From Anthoceros angustus (taxonomy: Eukaryota; Streptophyta; Anthocerotopsida; Anthocerotales; Anthocerotaceae), in the NCBI GenBank assembly GCA_010909165.1, contig MU008162.1, positions 2,046,001-2,110,000 on the forward strand: a stretch of 64,000 nucleotides of DNA, read 5' to 3'. The translations under genes and the position numbers were made by a program. Below, one piece after another: positions 34,360 through 45,729 of the stretch. The first letter of the stretch is position 1. Each line of letters starts with the position of its first letter. The notes under the pieces are model-generated. The model was not told where the DNA came from, searched no databases, and was given only the letters and a program-made list of their open reading frames with translations.

Positions 34360-36495
34360 TCATTTGTCATCTCCACAGGAACACAAACCATCCCTGAAAT
34401 GATGCACACGGTGGGCATCTCGAACAATAATTTCCCTCTTTTCAACCCTGGAAACTGTCTTGGAGCCGATATGGCAGTGATCGCACATTCTAAGATTCTT
34501 CACTATGAGCAGACTTGTGCCTGGAGGTGTGTTGAGGAGCCCAAATGCCAAGGCCAGCTTCTCAGCATGTCCACACAGGGCATCTTCCTTCTCATCCTCA
34601 GGAAGTGCTCCCAGCACAGGACTAACATGCCCTGTCCCCCGGGCCTGCAAAGTCAGACTTTTCAGCTTTGCAGATAGGTCCGCCCTCTTTTCTCCAACAA
34701 CGAATTCGTGCACCTTGTTGTCAACTTCTATGGCGGCCATTGCAGGCTTCTTCTGAATCCCTGCAGACCTTCTTAAGTGATTGATGTCCCTTTCATCTTC
34801 CCACCTTCCTGCATCCGCATACATTTCTGACATCAAAGTATAGGCAGCTGGGTGTTCGGGTTCAATCTGAAAAATGTGGTCAAAGCAGCGCCTTCCCATA
34901 TCAATGTTGCCATACACTTTGCATGCACTCAGCAAAGCCCTCCAACCAGCACTGTCATGTTCGGATGGCAAAGACTGCAACATGGTTTCTGCCTCTTCCA
35001 GTTTGCCTGATCGGCTGAGAACATCAACCATGCAAGTGTAGTGCTCTCCTATAGGTGTGATTCCATGCAAGTCCACCATCTCCTTGAAGTACTGCCGAGC
35101 CTCTTCCACTAGGCCCACATGACTGCAAGCAGCCAGGAGACAAGTAAAGGTTGCAGAGTCAGGCTCCACTCCCCTTTGTCGCATTTCCTCAAAACATTGC
35201 AAAGCCATGCCACATTTGTTATGCTGGCCATACCCTTTGATGAGAGCAGTCCATGACACAACATCCTTTTTTGTCAATCTGTCAAATACTGTGCGGCCTT
35301 CATCCACACTACCACACTTGACATACATGTCCACCAGTGCATTCCCGACTTTGGTCTCTGATTCCAGCTCCCTTTCCAGAATTTGGGCGTGGATTTGCTT
35401 GCCCTCTTTGATGGCCCCTATGCTACCACATGCTTTTAAGATGCCCACAAATGTTATGTCATTAGCAGGAGATGTGCCATCCTGCTCCATGCTTCTGTAG
35501 AGTTCAATGGCTTCCAGACCAAGACCCTGTTGGGCATATCCAGTGATCATGGCACTCCATGTCACAACATCTTTCTTGTTCAATCTATCAAACACAGAGC
35601 GCGCCTCCTCTAGACAACCACATTTGGAATACATGTCGACCAGGGCGTTTCCAATGAAGACATCTGATTCAAGCCTCCTTCTTTGGATCTGTGCATGGGC
35701 TAACTTTCCAACCTGTATGGCTGCCGTGCTGCCACAAGATTTCAAAACGCTAACAAAAGTATATTTATCTGGTGTCATGTCATACTGCTCCATGCTTGCA
35801 AATAACTGGAGGGCTTCTTGACCCAAACCATGATGGGAATAGCCCGCTATCATTGCATTCCAGGACACCATATCTCTAGTTGACAACCTGTCAAAGACTA
35901 CGCGAGCATCCTCCAGACTTCCACATTTACAGTACATGTCCACCAACGTATTGGCGACATATACATTAGATTCAAACCCACTGTCAATCACATCAGCATG
36001 AACCAGTCTGCCAGACTTCAAATCTGCTGCACTGGCACAAGCTTTGAGCACAGCAACATACACGAAGTCATCTGGCAGAACACTTGATTTCCGCAACTGC
36101 TGATACACTGTCACTGCCTGCTTTGGCTGCCCGTTTTCCGCATACGCTGAGATGATTGACGTCCAACAGAATGCATTTGGTTTAGGCAGTTTGCTGAAAA
36201 CTCGGGCCGCCTCCAGCAGATCCCCGTGGAAGCCATACATGCGTATGATGCGATTTGCCAGAATCATATTCAACTCATGCCCAGTGCTTACAGCAAGAGC
36301 ATGAACCCGCTTGCCAAGGACCAGATCCTTCTTTGCAATACACCCTTGCAGGAGACGATACAACATGTCCAAGCTGATGCAGCTTTCGTGATGTTCCATC
36401 TTGTCCACAACATGAAAGGCCTTCTGGAGCTCTCCCTCATCACATAGTCTGCTCCAGGCTTCAAATACGAAGACACCGCCGTCATGCGCTGCCAC
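34360..36495 (-). CDS. PLS-class PPR protein with E and DYW domains
   Basis: This is an organelle RNA-editing factor by family. The frame is open for 711 codons without introns. Repeating blocks read VDMYCKCGSLEDARVVFDRL, a Val-Ser-Trp-Asn-Ala-Met-Ile-Ala-Gly-Tyr segment, and GKRVHA or GRLVHA entries: the P-L-S triplets of land-plant PPRs, from about residue 45 to 480. E/E+ motifs follow (HYTCMVDVLSRSGKLEEAE, GWRALLSACKVYGN). The DYW deaminase comes last, with HAEKLALAF (HxE) and CDHCH. The first codon of the open frame is GTG, directly after an AG, so either a 5' exon is missing from this model or translation starts at Met33 (36399). Oddities: the usual Pro-Gly and Trp of the PG box read PAMAAIE, and the last residues are CGDDK instead of CGDYW. 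An organelle signal cannot be judged without the true N-terminus. Confidence 0.95.
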   Translation of the reverse strand: MAAHDGGVFVFEAWSRLCDEGELQKAFHVVDKMEHHESCISLDMLYRLLQGCIAKKDLVLGKRVHALAVSTGHELNMILANRIIRMYGFHGDLLEAARVFSKLPKPNAFCWTSIISAYAENGQPKQAVTVYQQLRKSSVLPDDFVYVAVLKACASAADLKSGRLVHADVIDSGFESNVYVANTLVDMYCKCGSLEDARVVFDRLSTRDMVSWNAMIAGYSHHGLGQEALQLFASMEQYDMTPDKYTFVSVLKSCGSTAAIQVGKLAHAQIQRRRLESDVFIGNALVDMYSKCGCLEEARSVFDRLNKKDVVTWSAMITGYAQQGLGLEAIELYRSMEQDGTSPANDITFVGILKACGSIGAIKEGKQIHAQILERELESETKVGNALVDMYVKCGSVDEGRTVFDRLTKKDVVSWTALIKGYGQHNKCGMALQCFEEMRQRGVEPDSATFTCLLAACSHVGLVEEARQYFKEMVDLHGITPIGEHYTCMVDVLSRSGKLEEAETMLQSLPSEHDSAGWRALLSACKVYGNIDMGRRCFDHIFQIEPEHPAAYTLMSEMYADAGRWEDERDINHLRRSAGIQKKPAMAAIEVDNKVHEFVVGEKRADLSAKLKSLTLQARGTGHVSPVLGALPEDEKEDALCGHAEKLALAFGLLNTPPGTSLLIVKNLRMCDHCHIGSKTVSRVEKREIIVRDAHRVHHFRDGLCSCGDDK

Positions 36496-37353
36496 CCTGC
36501 CCCGTCCAGAGAATGGCCAGAAGTGTCATAACCAGGATGTCTGTAGTGCCCACCTGGTATCCATGCAAGCATCCAGAACTGAAATTGCAGACATAACAAG
36601 AGAGAGGCACAGTGCTAGACTTCCATAGCTTGGATAAATGTTGCAAAGTACCTGCCATGACGTTTCTCCGACTGACAGCTAGCATCTTGAGCCCAGCGGT
36701 GACCCCAAGAGTTCTGTGTGCAGGAGATTTCCATGCGTTAGTGCTCATCAGTCAAACAAGCGGCCAAGGGACCACTTAACTGCCCATCAGAAAGAGAGTA
36801 CCTTGTTGGGCAGCAGAAGTTTCCACCACGACTCTTGTGCAACTGACCCATCTGCAAGCCAGCTGGGACGTCAACAACCGAGACCCGAAACTCCAAAGCT
36901 GTTGAAATCGAATGCATCCACAGAGAAACATAAATGTACCGTGGCGTTTTTTTGTGCTCCCAAGACTGGACAGATGCCTGTACCAATCCTCCAGAGGGCT
37001 GTAAGGGCTTGGTCTACCTCGAACGATGCTGGACACAGAGGCATGTCCGCCGAACGCACGGATACGAGCACTCTTCATTCCGCTGGCCCAGTCTCAAGAC
37101 TTCCAAACCGTTTGGACAGTTAACCCTGACAGGCTTGCACACATCACAGGACACATGCCATCTGCCTGCGCGGGGAGAGGAATTCACGACCGCAATGGGA
37201 GCTACAACTCTTTCTCTTTCGGCTACACTGTTTTGTATGCTTGATTGCAAGGGTCCAGGTTCTGAGATATCTGACGCTGGGTTGTAGGAAGGATCAGCTG
37301 CCCAATAGCGGAGTTTGTGCTGGGTGGGCTACCTCTCAGGGGCGGCAGGCGCC
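36496..37353. promoter_or_regulatory. Divergent intergenic region between PPR and channel genes
   Basis: The two genes are transcribed away from each other, so both promoters and leaders must lie in these 860 bp. No TATA box or known element stands out. Open frames here on both strands have no family motifs. Confidence 0.4.
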
Positions 37354-40300
37354 ATGGATCCGAGAAAGTTAAAGCGAGAACTGCTTGACTTGGAGGCAGC
37401 CATGAAAGAGGACCAGGAGGCCCTGCAAATGATTGATCAGAGAGAGCACGCTATGAAGGAAAGGGAGGATGCTTTCCGGGAGCTGCAAGAGAGGGAGGCT
37501 GCGTTGAAGCAGAGGGAGGACGCTTTGCAAGAGTTGCGGCTGAGGGAAGAGGCTTTGAAACAGAGGGAAGACGCATTGCGGCAGCTTCGGGAAAGGGAGG
37601 AGGCTCTGAAGCAGAGGGAGGATGCCGCGCTCGTTGAATTGCGACGTAGGGAGGCGGCTGTGAAACAAAGGGAGGAGGAATTAATGGGCAGAGGAGCAAC
37701 AACAGCAAGCCGAGAAAGAGGTCGGGCTGTCCCTGAGTTCGTGCCTCAGCACATAGCCTTGTCTCCTCCTCCTTCTGCCAGTTCCTTTGGACAGGATAGT
37801 GGCTATGAAAGGATCTCTGAAGACAGGTACCGGATTCGATTATGTTGGAATATGCAGTGGTAGAGGTCTTTGTTCTGCACCCATGTTATCTATTGGTTGC
37901 TCTCTGCCACCACAGAGAGAGCATGGAGAGTGAGGAGGACTACAACTATGCCTCTGAGAGACCAGACATGGAGGAGGAGGAATACACATCTGCTGATGGC
38001 AGTGATGAGGATTTTGATGAGGAAACCATGTACGACAACAACTCTGGAGGCGATGACTTTGAAACAGACGCCCCAACCTCACCTGATGGTGAAGAGTCTG
38101 AAGAATTGGAGGAGGAATCTCGGAAACCTCTTACAGCAGCACAGAGAAGATGGAGGAGGGCCTACTTCTTGATAAGGAAGCATCTGGTAGGCTACATTGT
38201 CGTTTCTGCATCTTCCACAGCTTCCATGATTCAGGTTCCACAGCCTCCCTACATTTGCAGGCTATTACAAAACATGGCATGCGTACTACGATTGGCACAG
38301 GAGCAGAAATGGAGGGTTTTGCTCTAGGCTTTGTGCCAGCGAAACATCCTGTGCGGATGAAAGTCTTTGCTTTCTTGTATCACCAGTATCCACACCCGGC
38401 AGTGGGGGTTTATTTTTGGCGCGTACATGTTTAGCTTCTCGGGACTTCGGAGGGTCTACTCTCCTTTACCTCTTATCTGCAGACGCACTGAGTACTGTCT
38501 GGCTTTTCTCATATGCGCACACCTCATAATACTGGTTATGAAGGCACAAGTGGAGGATATTGGGATGAAGCCTAACAGATCAGCATTAGACCTTGCAGAT
38601 GCTGTGGTGACCTTTTTGTACACGTATGGTCTTCTCGCCATCTTGGCCATTGGCTTGCTTAGTTACTGTGATGAAAAAGGTTGGCTGAGCATACTGAACC
38701 CAACTGTTTCAGCGTTGAGATGCTTCTGCGTATTCTGTGCTTGGGCTTTGCTCGGGGTGAGCACACGTTTCTCAAGAACAGCTACAACAAGCTTGATTTT
38801 GTCATCGTCTTCGACTCCTGGTAAGCTTGTGTACTGCTTAGTTGCTCACATTTGATTTCCAACAGGTGATATTATTAACATTATAATTTCAATACCTTTC
38901 CTGTGTTTGATGAGGTGTGAGGCTGCTAAGTCTAGTCTCTCTTGTGTGACTCGTAGGATACATCTTCTAGTCAAACTTATTACCAAGAAGGACACTTTTG
39001 CCCGAATTGCAGTATTTCGTGCTTTCCGAGTCTTGCCGATTCTGCGGTCATTCTCTTTCTTTGGAAATCTCTTAGTATGTGGTCAATGTTGCTATCTTAT
39101 GCAGTCGTTTTCTACCCTCACAACTCCTGCACAGCAAAAGAGACTTGATTCCACATATTGCTTGTATTTCAGGCAATATTAGAAGCCAGCAGGCGTTGCA
39201 TTGCTCCACTCAATAATGTTATCATCCTCACATTCTTCATTCTCTCCTTTTATGGCCTCGTGGGTGTTCAAACCTTTGGAGGGTCCCTAAGCCGCAGGTA
39301 GAATGTCACAACTTGCTCTTATGCTTCATGCTCAAGATCTTGGTCAGTAAGAATGGTGTCTTCATAATAGCAAAGGGGAAAGTCTGTACGTCTGTTAGAA
39401 GTTTTGCGTCATGTATGTAAGGTAATGAGACTCGTTCCAAAGACCACCTCCTTGTCTTCATGAAAACCATCCGTACTTTGTCCTTCTCAAACTTGATTTC
39501 ACAGGTGTGTAAGTTTTTATCCCTTATCCAACACCACTTTCCAAGAGCAGTTTCCTGAAAAATCCTGCGGAATCGGAAAGGGTTATCAGTGTCCTGATCA
39601 ACAAGTCTGCGAGGTGACCCAGGATCTTCCGTCCTTGCATTCAATATGCCTCTGTTTGATGTACATAAACGAAATCATCATGCCCAAGCAGTTTCATTGA
39701 ATTATTATTACTCATATATGAATCATAGTTTCTGGAAAATCCAAACTGGGGAGCAATGAACTTCGATAGTTTTCCGTATGCCATTTTGACGATGTTCCAA
39801 GTATGGAGTTTTGAAAATTCATAAGTTAACTGGAAAGAAATAAAAGAATATGCAAATTGGATATAATATAATTAATTTCTTATGTATTAAATAACAGGTT
39901 ATAACTTTTGCTGGTTGGAGTACTATTATGTATTCCGTGGAGGATGCAGAATCTCAAGCATCATGTGTATATCTGTGTATTCTATATATATTATTAAATA
40001 TATTTAAATATAAATATTTAATAATTTTTAATTGCAGCTGTATATTTCATCACTTTATGTGTGTTTTGGAAGCTATTTTCTAGTTAGTGTTTTCGTAGCA
40101 GCAATAAGCGGTGTTTTTCTAAGAGTTCAAGAGAGCACCGGTTACATGTATTGATTGAAATAAATTTAATTATGGATTTATTTTAAATATAATTTATATA
40201 AATAGACAGTATTTTCATTCCAATCAGATTCTTATAAAAAGACATCGGCAAGTTACACAATCCTCTCTTCACAGCTCTAAAGTGATGGAAAAGGTTTACA

Positions 40301-43300
40301 AGGAAATAGGATATGATGCTAGTGAAAGACCTTCTTGGCAAGGGCAACTACATAGGAAATCAATCAACGTCGTGAAAACAGCACATCGACGGACATTGAA
40401 GATATTCCGATCTTTTTCAGTTGTAGTGCTTGGTCGAAGAAAAATAAGTTTTGCAAATAATGTTCAAACATCTTTACCGTTGGGACCCTTCTCAATTAGC
40501 TACACTGTGGCTGACAGAGCCAAAGCTTTAGTGCTCGGTCCTACTTTCATATATGGCGCTCAGATTATGATAACTATGAATGTGTGTATACTTTGTTTAT
40601 ATCACGAAGGAATGTCTGATGAGTTTCATGATTTGTTATGTATCCATAAAAGTTTTTTTCATGTTAAATGTAGACAAGATGGAAGTTTTTACTAACACTG
40701 TGAGTTCCTTAATAACAAAAGATGTTTTGGAAGCAATAATGCTTTTAGCCTTTATCATAGAAATGTGCTTACGGTTCATTGCAGCGGGATTGAAGGAGTT
40801 TGTTGATGATGGTATTCTACTATTTATTTGATAAGTTTGTTTAAAATTGTGTTATTATTTCTAGAATCATACCCTTAATGTTTCACACTAATATTTTGTT
40901 CCAGGTATGAATATATTTGACGTTATTATAATTGTATTATCGTGTGTTTCACTAGCAACTCGTTTGTACCCAAATATCTCAGCAATTAGAGCTTTGCGTT
41001 GGTTCTACAGACCTGGAAAGACCGATGTTACAAACCGATCTATCATGGTTTGCAACTCCAGTTCCTTTTCATTAGGTTGCTAATGAGAAGAATGAACGAT
41101 ATAAGTTCAATCAATCATAGAGGCTCTACAAGCTCTATAAAGTGTCATCCTTGGAATGCATATGTATCAAACAAACAAAAAAACATCGGAATGAAATAAT
41201 ATTTCTTCAATAATAAATATATGATATTTATGAGCTCCTCCACTTACTTAAGCTTTGTTGCGCAGACCGATTGTATTAGAAGTTTGGGAGCGTTGTCCAG
41301 CTTGATATTCTTCTATTGCCTGATCATTTTTATATATGCCATTATTAGTATGGAACTTTGGGGTGGTGAGTTTTATAATTTTGATGACGGTTATCCAAGA
41401 CAAAACTATGATACTATATTTAGAGCAATGCTCTCTTGGTTCATAATTACCACAGCAGAGAGTTGGCCATGGACTATGGGTAATTCAATGCGACCTGGAG
41501 TAAGGAATAAGTAAATGACACAACATAGATATAATACGTTAACTATCAAATAATTATATTGATGCAAGGATTATCACACTATGTGTTTGCCAATCTTTTT
41601 TGTCATCCAAATACAAGACCCATATCCTTTGCAGATGGACAGCACCAATTCTGTTTGTGTTCTACTTCGGATTCACAGTATATGTAATTCTCAATTTGAT
41701 CATAGCAATTATATTAGAAAAGAGTGAGATGACAGATCGCCAGAAAAAACATATACAAAAGGTTTGACTATGAAACCTAGTCTGGTGTACTTATCATTCT
41801 TACTTTGAGGTTTTACAGGTCTTATTTCCTATAGGCCAGATAACCAGTTCTAATTCTAGCACTCTCGTTTAGGAAAGTTAAATATATTATATCTTTTGTT
41901 CATCTTAAAACTTACTATTACCTCAAATAACCAAATAAAACTCTACCACTCTTGGCAGACCGAACACTTGAAAGCCTTGCGGAAGAAACAAGCGCAATCG
42001 TGCTACACAAATAGACGAGGCAGCTGGTTTGTAGATGCAATGTCCACTGCTCACGCTGGTGTGAAGGGCATAGCAAGGAAAATAAATTCATCAATGAGGG
42101 TGAGCCAGATTTACATCCCAGGACGTTTATCTATGCTGGCCTATCGTGGGCGAAAAGGCCGAGCAGACACCAGGAATCCCGACTCTGGCAATGGGCTTGC
42201 TGGCGAAACCTCGCAAACATCCATGCCTTCATCTTCGTTGAACGATCACACCCATCATGCCCATGGTCTACCACATCATGCTAATTTACGCCGTCGTTCC
42301 ACCCAGCGAGGATATCAGCTGCTTCACCAAACAGGCTTCCGAGGCAGCTTAGGGAGGGAAGGAAGTATAAGGCCTACTGCATTGGAGAGCTCAGTGTTGG
42401 CCTTGATGGAGGAGCAAGAATCTGGCTACAAGCCAGAGCCTAGTGGTACACTCCAATCCTCTGGGGATATGGCAGGGTCTGGTGATGACAGAAGTAGAAC
42501 TCGGACTTCTTTTCGTCTTGCTGACTTCGAGGAATTCGAAAGCACAAGTGCTCGAACCAAGGCCCCCTGGTACATCACGGATTCAGCTCTGTTTCTATTC
42601 GGGAGTGAGAACAAATTTCGAGTTGTTTGTCAGAGGCTCATGGATAGCAAATGGTATAGAAGATTCATATTCTTTATGGTCTTCGTGAGCATTGTAGCAA
42701 CGGTTGAAACCAACCCCCAGGGAAAGCCAATTGTGGCTCCGATTATCATTGACAGCGCCAACAAGGCTGTCTTAGTGGTTAGTGCTTCTCTGGGACGGCG
42801 GTGTACATGCTATCAGTATGCTTGAGGGTCGAAGCAACATGTAAGTATCCCTTTGCCTTGCAGGTGTTTGGACTGGACATAGTCTGCAAAAGCGTAAGCT
42901 ATGGGTTCCTGCTGACTCCGGATGCCTATCTGGGAGATGCCTATAATTTTTTGGATCTGTTCAACTTTGTAGTTGATCTCTTAGCAACTCTGCCTGGCTG
43001 GTCTCAGTACTGGCTGAGAGTCCTGCGGATGCTTGTTGCCTTCCGACCTACAAGGCTTATTGTCCGAATTTCTGGTCTTCGGGATCTTGTTACATCCTTG
43101 CTTTTCACTGTTCCAGCCATCGCATCGACTCTGGCTTTTAGTCTGACTATATTTGCCATATTTGCAACAATAGGACTACAGCTCTTCAGGGGCCGGTTCA
43201 ATGCTTGCAATGACGACTCAGTCAGTAATCGCCTTGAATGTGTGGGCGTGTTTGAGAATTCATCAGGTAAGACTCTGGCACAAGTTAAGCTGGTTTGCAT

Positions 43301-45577
43301 CCCAGCTCTGATCCATCATTCTTGAAGCCTCGGGGCAGCACTCAGCTCATTGTTTTGTTGGCTGATACTGTGACTCACGCTGTAATTGTATCAGGAGTCC
43401 TTGCACCTCGTCTTTGGGAGACGCCTACTTATCATTTTGATGACATTGGCAATGCCATGCTGTCTCTTTATGTTTGCTCGACATTCGACAACTGGGTCTC
43501 CTATTTTTTGAATACAGCCATGGATATCCCCTCAGATCCAAATGACCAGCCAAGAAGAAACCACAGCTCTTTAAATGCCCTGTTTTTTGTGGCATTTGTC
43601 TTCATAGGGGGACACTTCGTTGTGCGTATGTTTGTCGGAGTGTTTGTGGATCAGTTTGGGATTGTGTCAGGCTCTAAGCTACTGACTGAGCGACAGAAGC
43701 TCTGGAGAGACAACAACCGGATAATTCAGAGGCTTTCACCAACTCGCATGCCAACTAAGCCTCGTGGAAAGCTCCGAAGTGTATGTTTTAGGATTGCTCA
43801 TTCAGTGGGTTTTGGACGGCTGATTGTGCTCCTGGTTGTCGCTAATTTCGTCTGCCTAGCCAGCCAGACATTTCATACAAACATAACACCCAGGGTTTCA
43901 GCAGTGGAGCACAGATTTATTCAAGTTGATGCAGCGTTTGTGTTTGTGTTTTCCATGGAACTTGCAATCAAGCTACTTGGCTCTAAGGTAAGGCTTGTTC
44001 TCTGTTTCCTCAGATTGGTGCTACACGGACAGGTTTACTTCCTCCTAACACGTTGCACCTGCTTTGGTATGACGGTGGGCAGTTCCATGACTGGTGTGTA
44101 AACTTCTGGAACTTCTATGAAGGGATCATAGTTATCGGTTCAGCATTTTGCATCTTTCCTGCTAGAGGAACCACCAGGCTCAAAGTGGGGCGTGTGTTTT
44201 TTCTCGTCCGAATATTTCGGATCATCCGATACATCCCTCCACTCCACGCACTGGTCCAGACTGTGTTTGTGAGTTTGCCTTCAATGGTCCACATCATAAG
44301 TCTGCTCTTGATTATTCTTTTCGAGTTTGCTGGAGTCGGAGTCCAGATGTTCTCCCATGTCACGGATGGAGCTTGCATCGGTCCCCACATGAATTTCAGG
44401 ACATTCGTGAATGCATTTGTGGTTGTGTTCCAGGTTCGATCTCTCATCCTGCCTAACAACTCATCTTCTTGCTCTAATATTCTACCTCGAAGCCAGATGT
44501 GACGACCTTGGTGCCTGCCAGTGTCCCGTCACTCCTAACAAACCATTTGCTGCCAGGTTGCCACAGCTGATAACTGGTCTTGCATTATGAACGATTGTCG
44601 AGTACAGTACCCGTCATGTGCCAAGAGCAGTAATCTGACTCAAGACGAATGCGGTTTCTCAGCAGGAGCTCTCGTCTACTTTATTTTCCTGGTGGCCTCA
44701 ACTACATGGATCTGCACAAACTTGTTTGTAGCTGAGATCCTGGATACCATCACCTTTGGATTATTGAATGAAGAAGCCATGATCACTCCCAGCCATCTGC
44801 TCGACTTTCAGACGCTGTGGGCCCACAGTGAATTCGACCCGAAGTATGATTTCCACCAAACATTGGGTCTTGCATCTGCCCTGTCAGTGCTGGGTATCCA
44901 TCCATTCTTGTATGCCATCTTCTCGGGGCTCCCTGTGCAGGAGGAAGGGGTTCATTGGGCTTCACAAACTTCGAACTTTCTTGAATTGCCTGGGCCTGCC
45001 CTTGGGCCGAAGGCCAAATGCTCCTGCCAAGTGGTAAGATTCATGTCACCTTATCATCCTCCGTTCAAACCTGATTCAGTATGGATGCTCAGAAATGCTT
45101 CCTGGTATCAGGTATACAAGGATCGAGTACGAGGTCATGAGTTTTCACCAACGGGGCAAGGGCGTTCCATTCAAGCAGTTGCTGGAAACACTCACCCTGT
45201 ACAAGATCGGGGCACAGGTATTGACAATTGCAAATGCAGTAATCCTAAAGCCACATTAACCGAAACACAAGCTTGTTAGAATACTATGAGGGGCTGGCAA
45301 ATAAATGCAGGGCCTGGAGCTTGCCTTGCGGATAGAAAGGGAGAAACAGATACAGCATGTGTACAGGCACGGAGCTGCCACGAAAATTCAAGCAGCGATC
45401 AGAGGGTTCATCGTGAGGGCCAGGTTGAAGAAGTTGGAGGAGACCAACGCGGAAATCGATCCTGCAGCCTTGGATGCTGGACAAAAATTAGATCCGGATT
45501 CTGAGTTCACTTTCAGGATAAAGAACATGTTGGATCTCAAACTGGAGATTTTCATGCTCAAGACATTGTGGTTCTAA
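37354..45577 (+). CDS. Four-domain voltage-gated cation channel (CaV/NaV/NALCN superfamily)
   Basis: Predicted pore subunit of a plasma-membrane cation channel, probably Ca2+-selective or non-selective. The 24 exons are: 37354-37826, 37916-38186, 38261-38385, 38483-38623, 38713-38820, 38957-39074, 39173-39297, 39505-39613, 39729-39800, 39898-39966, 40038-40147, 40275-40639, 40674-40811, 40905-41047, 41266-41479, 41643-41761, 41959-42777, 42864-43266, 43395-43987, 44014-44433, 44557-44843, 44941-45033, 45112-45217, 45311-45577. They total 5688 bp (1895 aa), all GT...AG, with no stop. Order: coiled coil (about 30-110), acidic segment, repeat I (S1 RTEYCLAFLICAHLI; S4 RIAVFRAFRVLPILR; pore TFAGW), repeat II (pore TAESW), long Ser/Arg-rich linker, repeat III (S4 RVLRMLVAFRPTRLIVR; pore TFDNW), repeat IV (S4 RVFFLVRIFRIIR; pore TADNW), EF-hand-like region, IQ motif (TKIQAAIRGFIVRAR). 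The family is known in green algae and animals; I know of none in seed plants. Confidence 0.93.
37448..37680 (+). repeat. 17-codon tandem repeat in the channel N-terminus
   Basis: Five units of the type (A/E)-x-K-(Q/E)-R-E-D-A-(L/F)-x-x-L-x-x-R-E-x follow one another. They form a strongly charged coiled coil before the first membrane segment. The DNA period is 51 bp, with one unit of 54. Confidence 0.85.
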
Positions 45578-45729
45578 CTTCTAAGCTCTTTCAGGTTCTC
45601 CATGAAGTCGCTTGCTTGTACAAGTCAAGACTGTCCCTCTTACAACTTCTTCATTCACCAGCGTGCCGAAGAAACCCACCAGCTTAGATACTCAAGGCAG
45701 ACTTGGGCATATCCACATCCCTGAGTGCT

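Noticed and set aside
34360-36495. Plus-strand frames inside the PPR gene (34330-34677, 35207-35500, 35507-35821)
   Set aside because: They are shadows of the minus-strand PPR repeats, as shown by their matching periodicity.
39306-39644. Minus-strand 112-codon frame, seemingly protein-like
   Set aside because: It overlaps channel exon 8 (39505-39613) on the opposite strand, has no clear family motif and no splice partners; the exon on the plus strand supplies the Cys-rich loop needed for repeat I.
37354-45577. Plant TPC1 or a cyclic-nucleotide-gated channel
   Set aside because: TPC1 has two repeats and CNGCs one; here four complete repeats and four distinct pore loops are present.
37354-45577. 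Animal-type sodium channel
   Set aside because: There is no Lys in the repeat III filter and no IFM-type inactivation segment in the III-IV linker; the ring is A/E/D/D.
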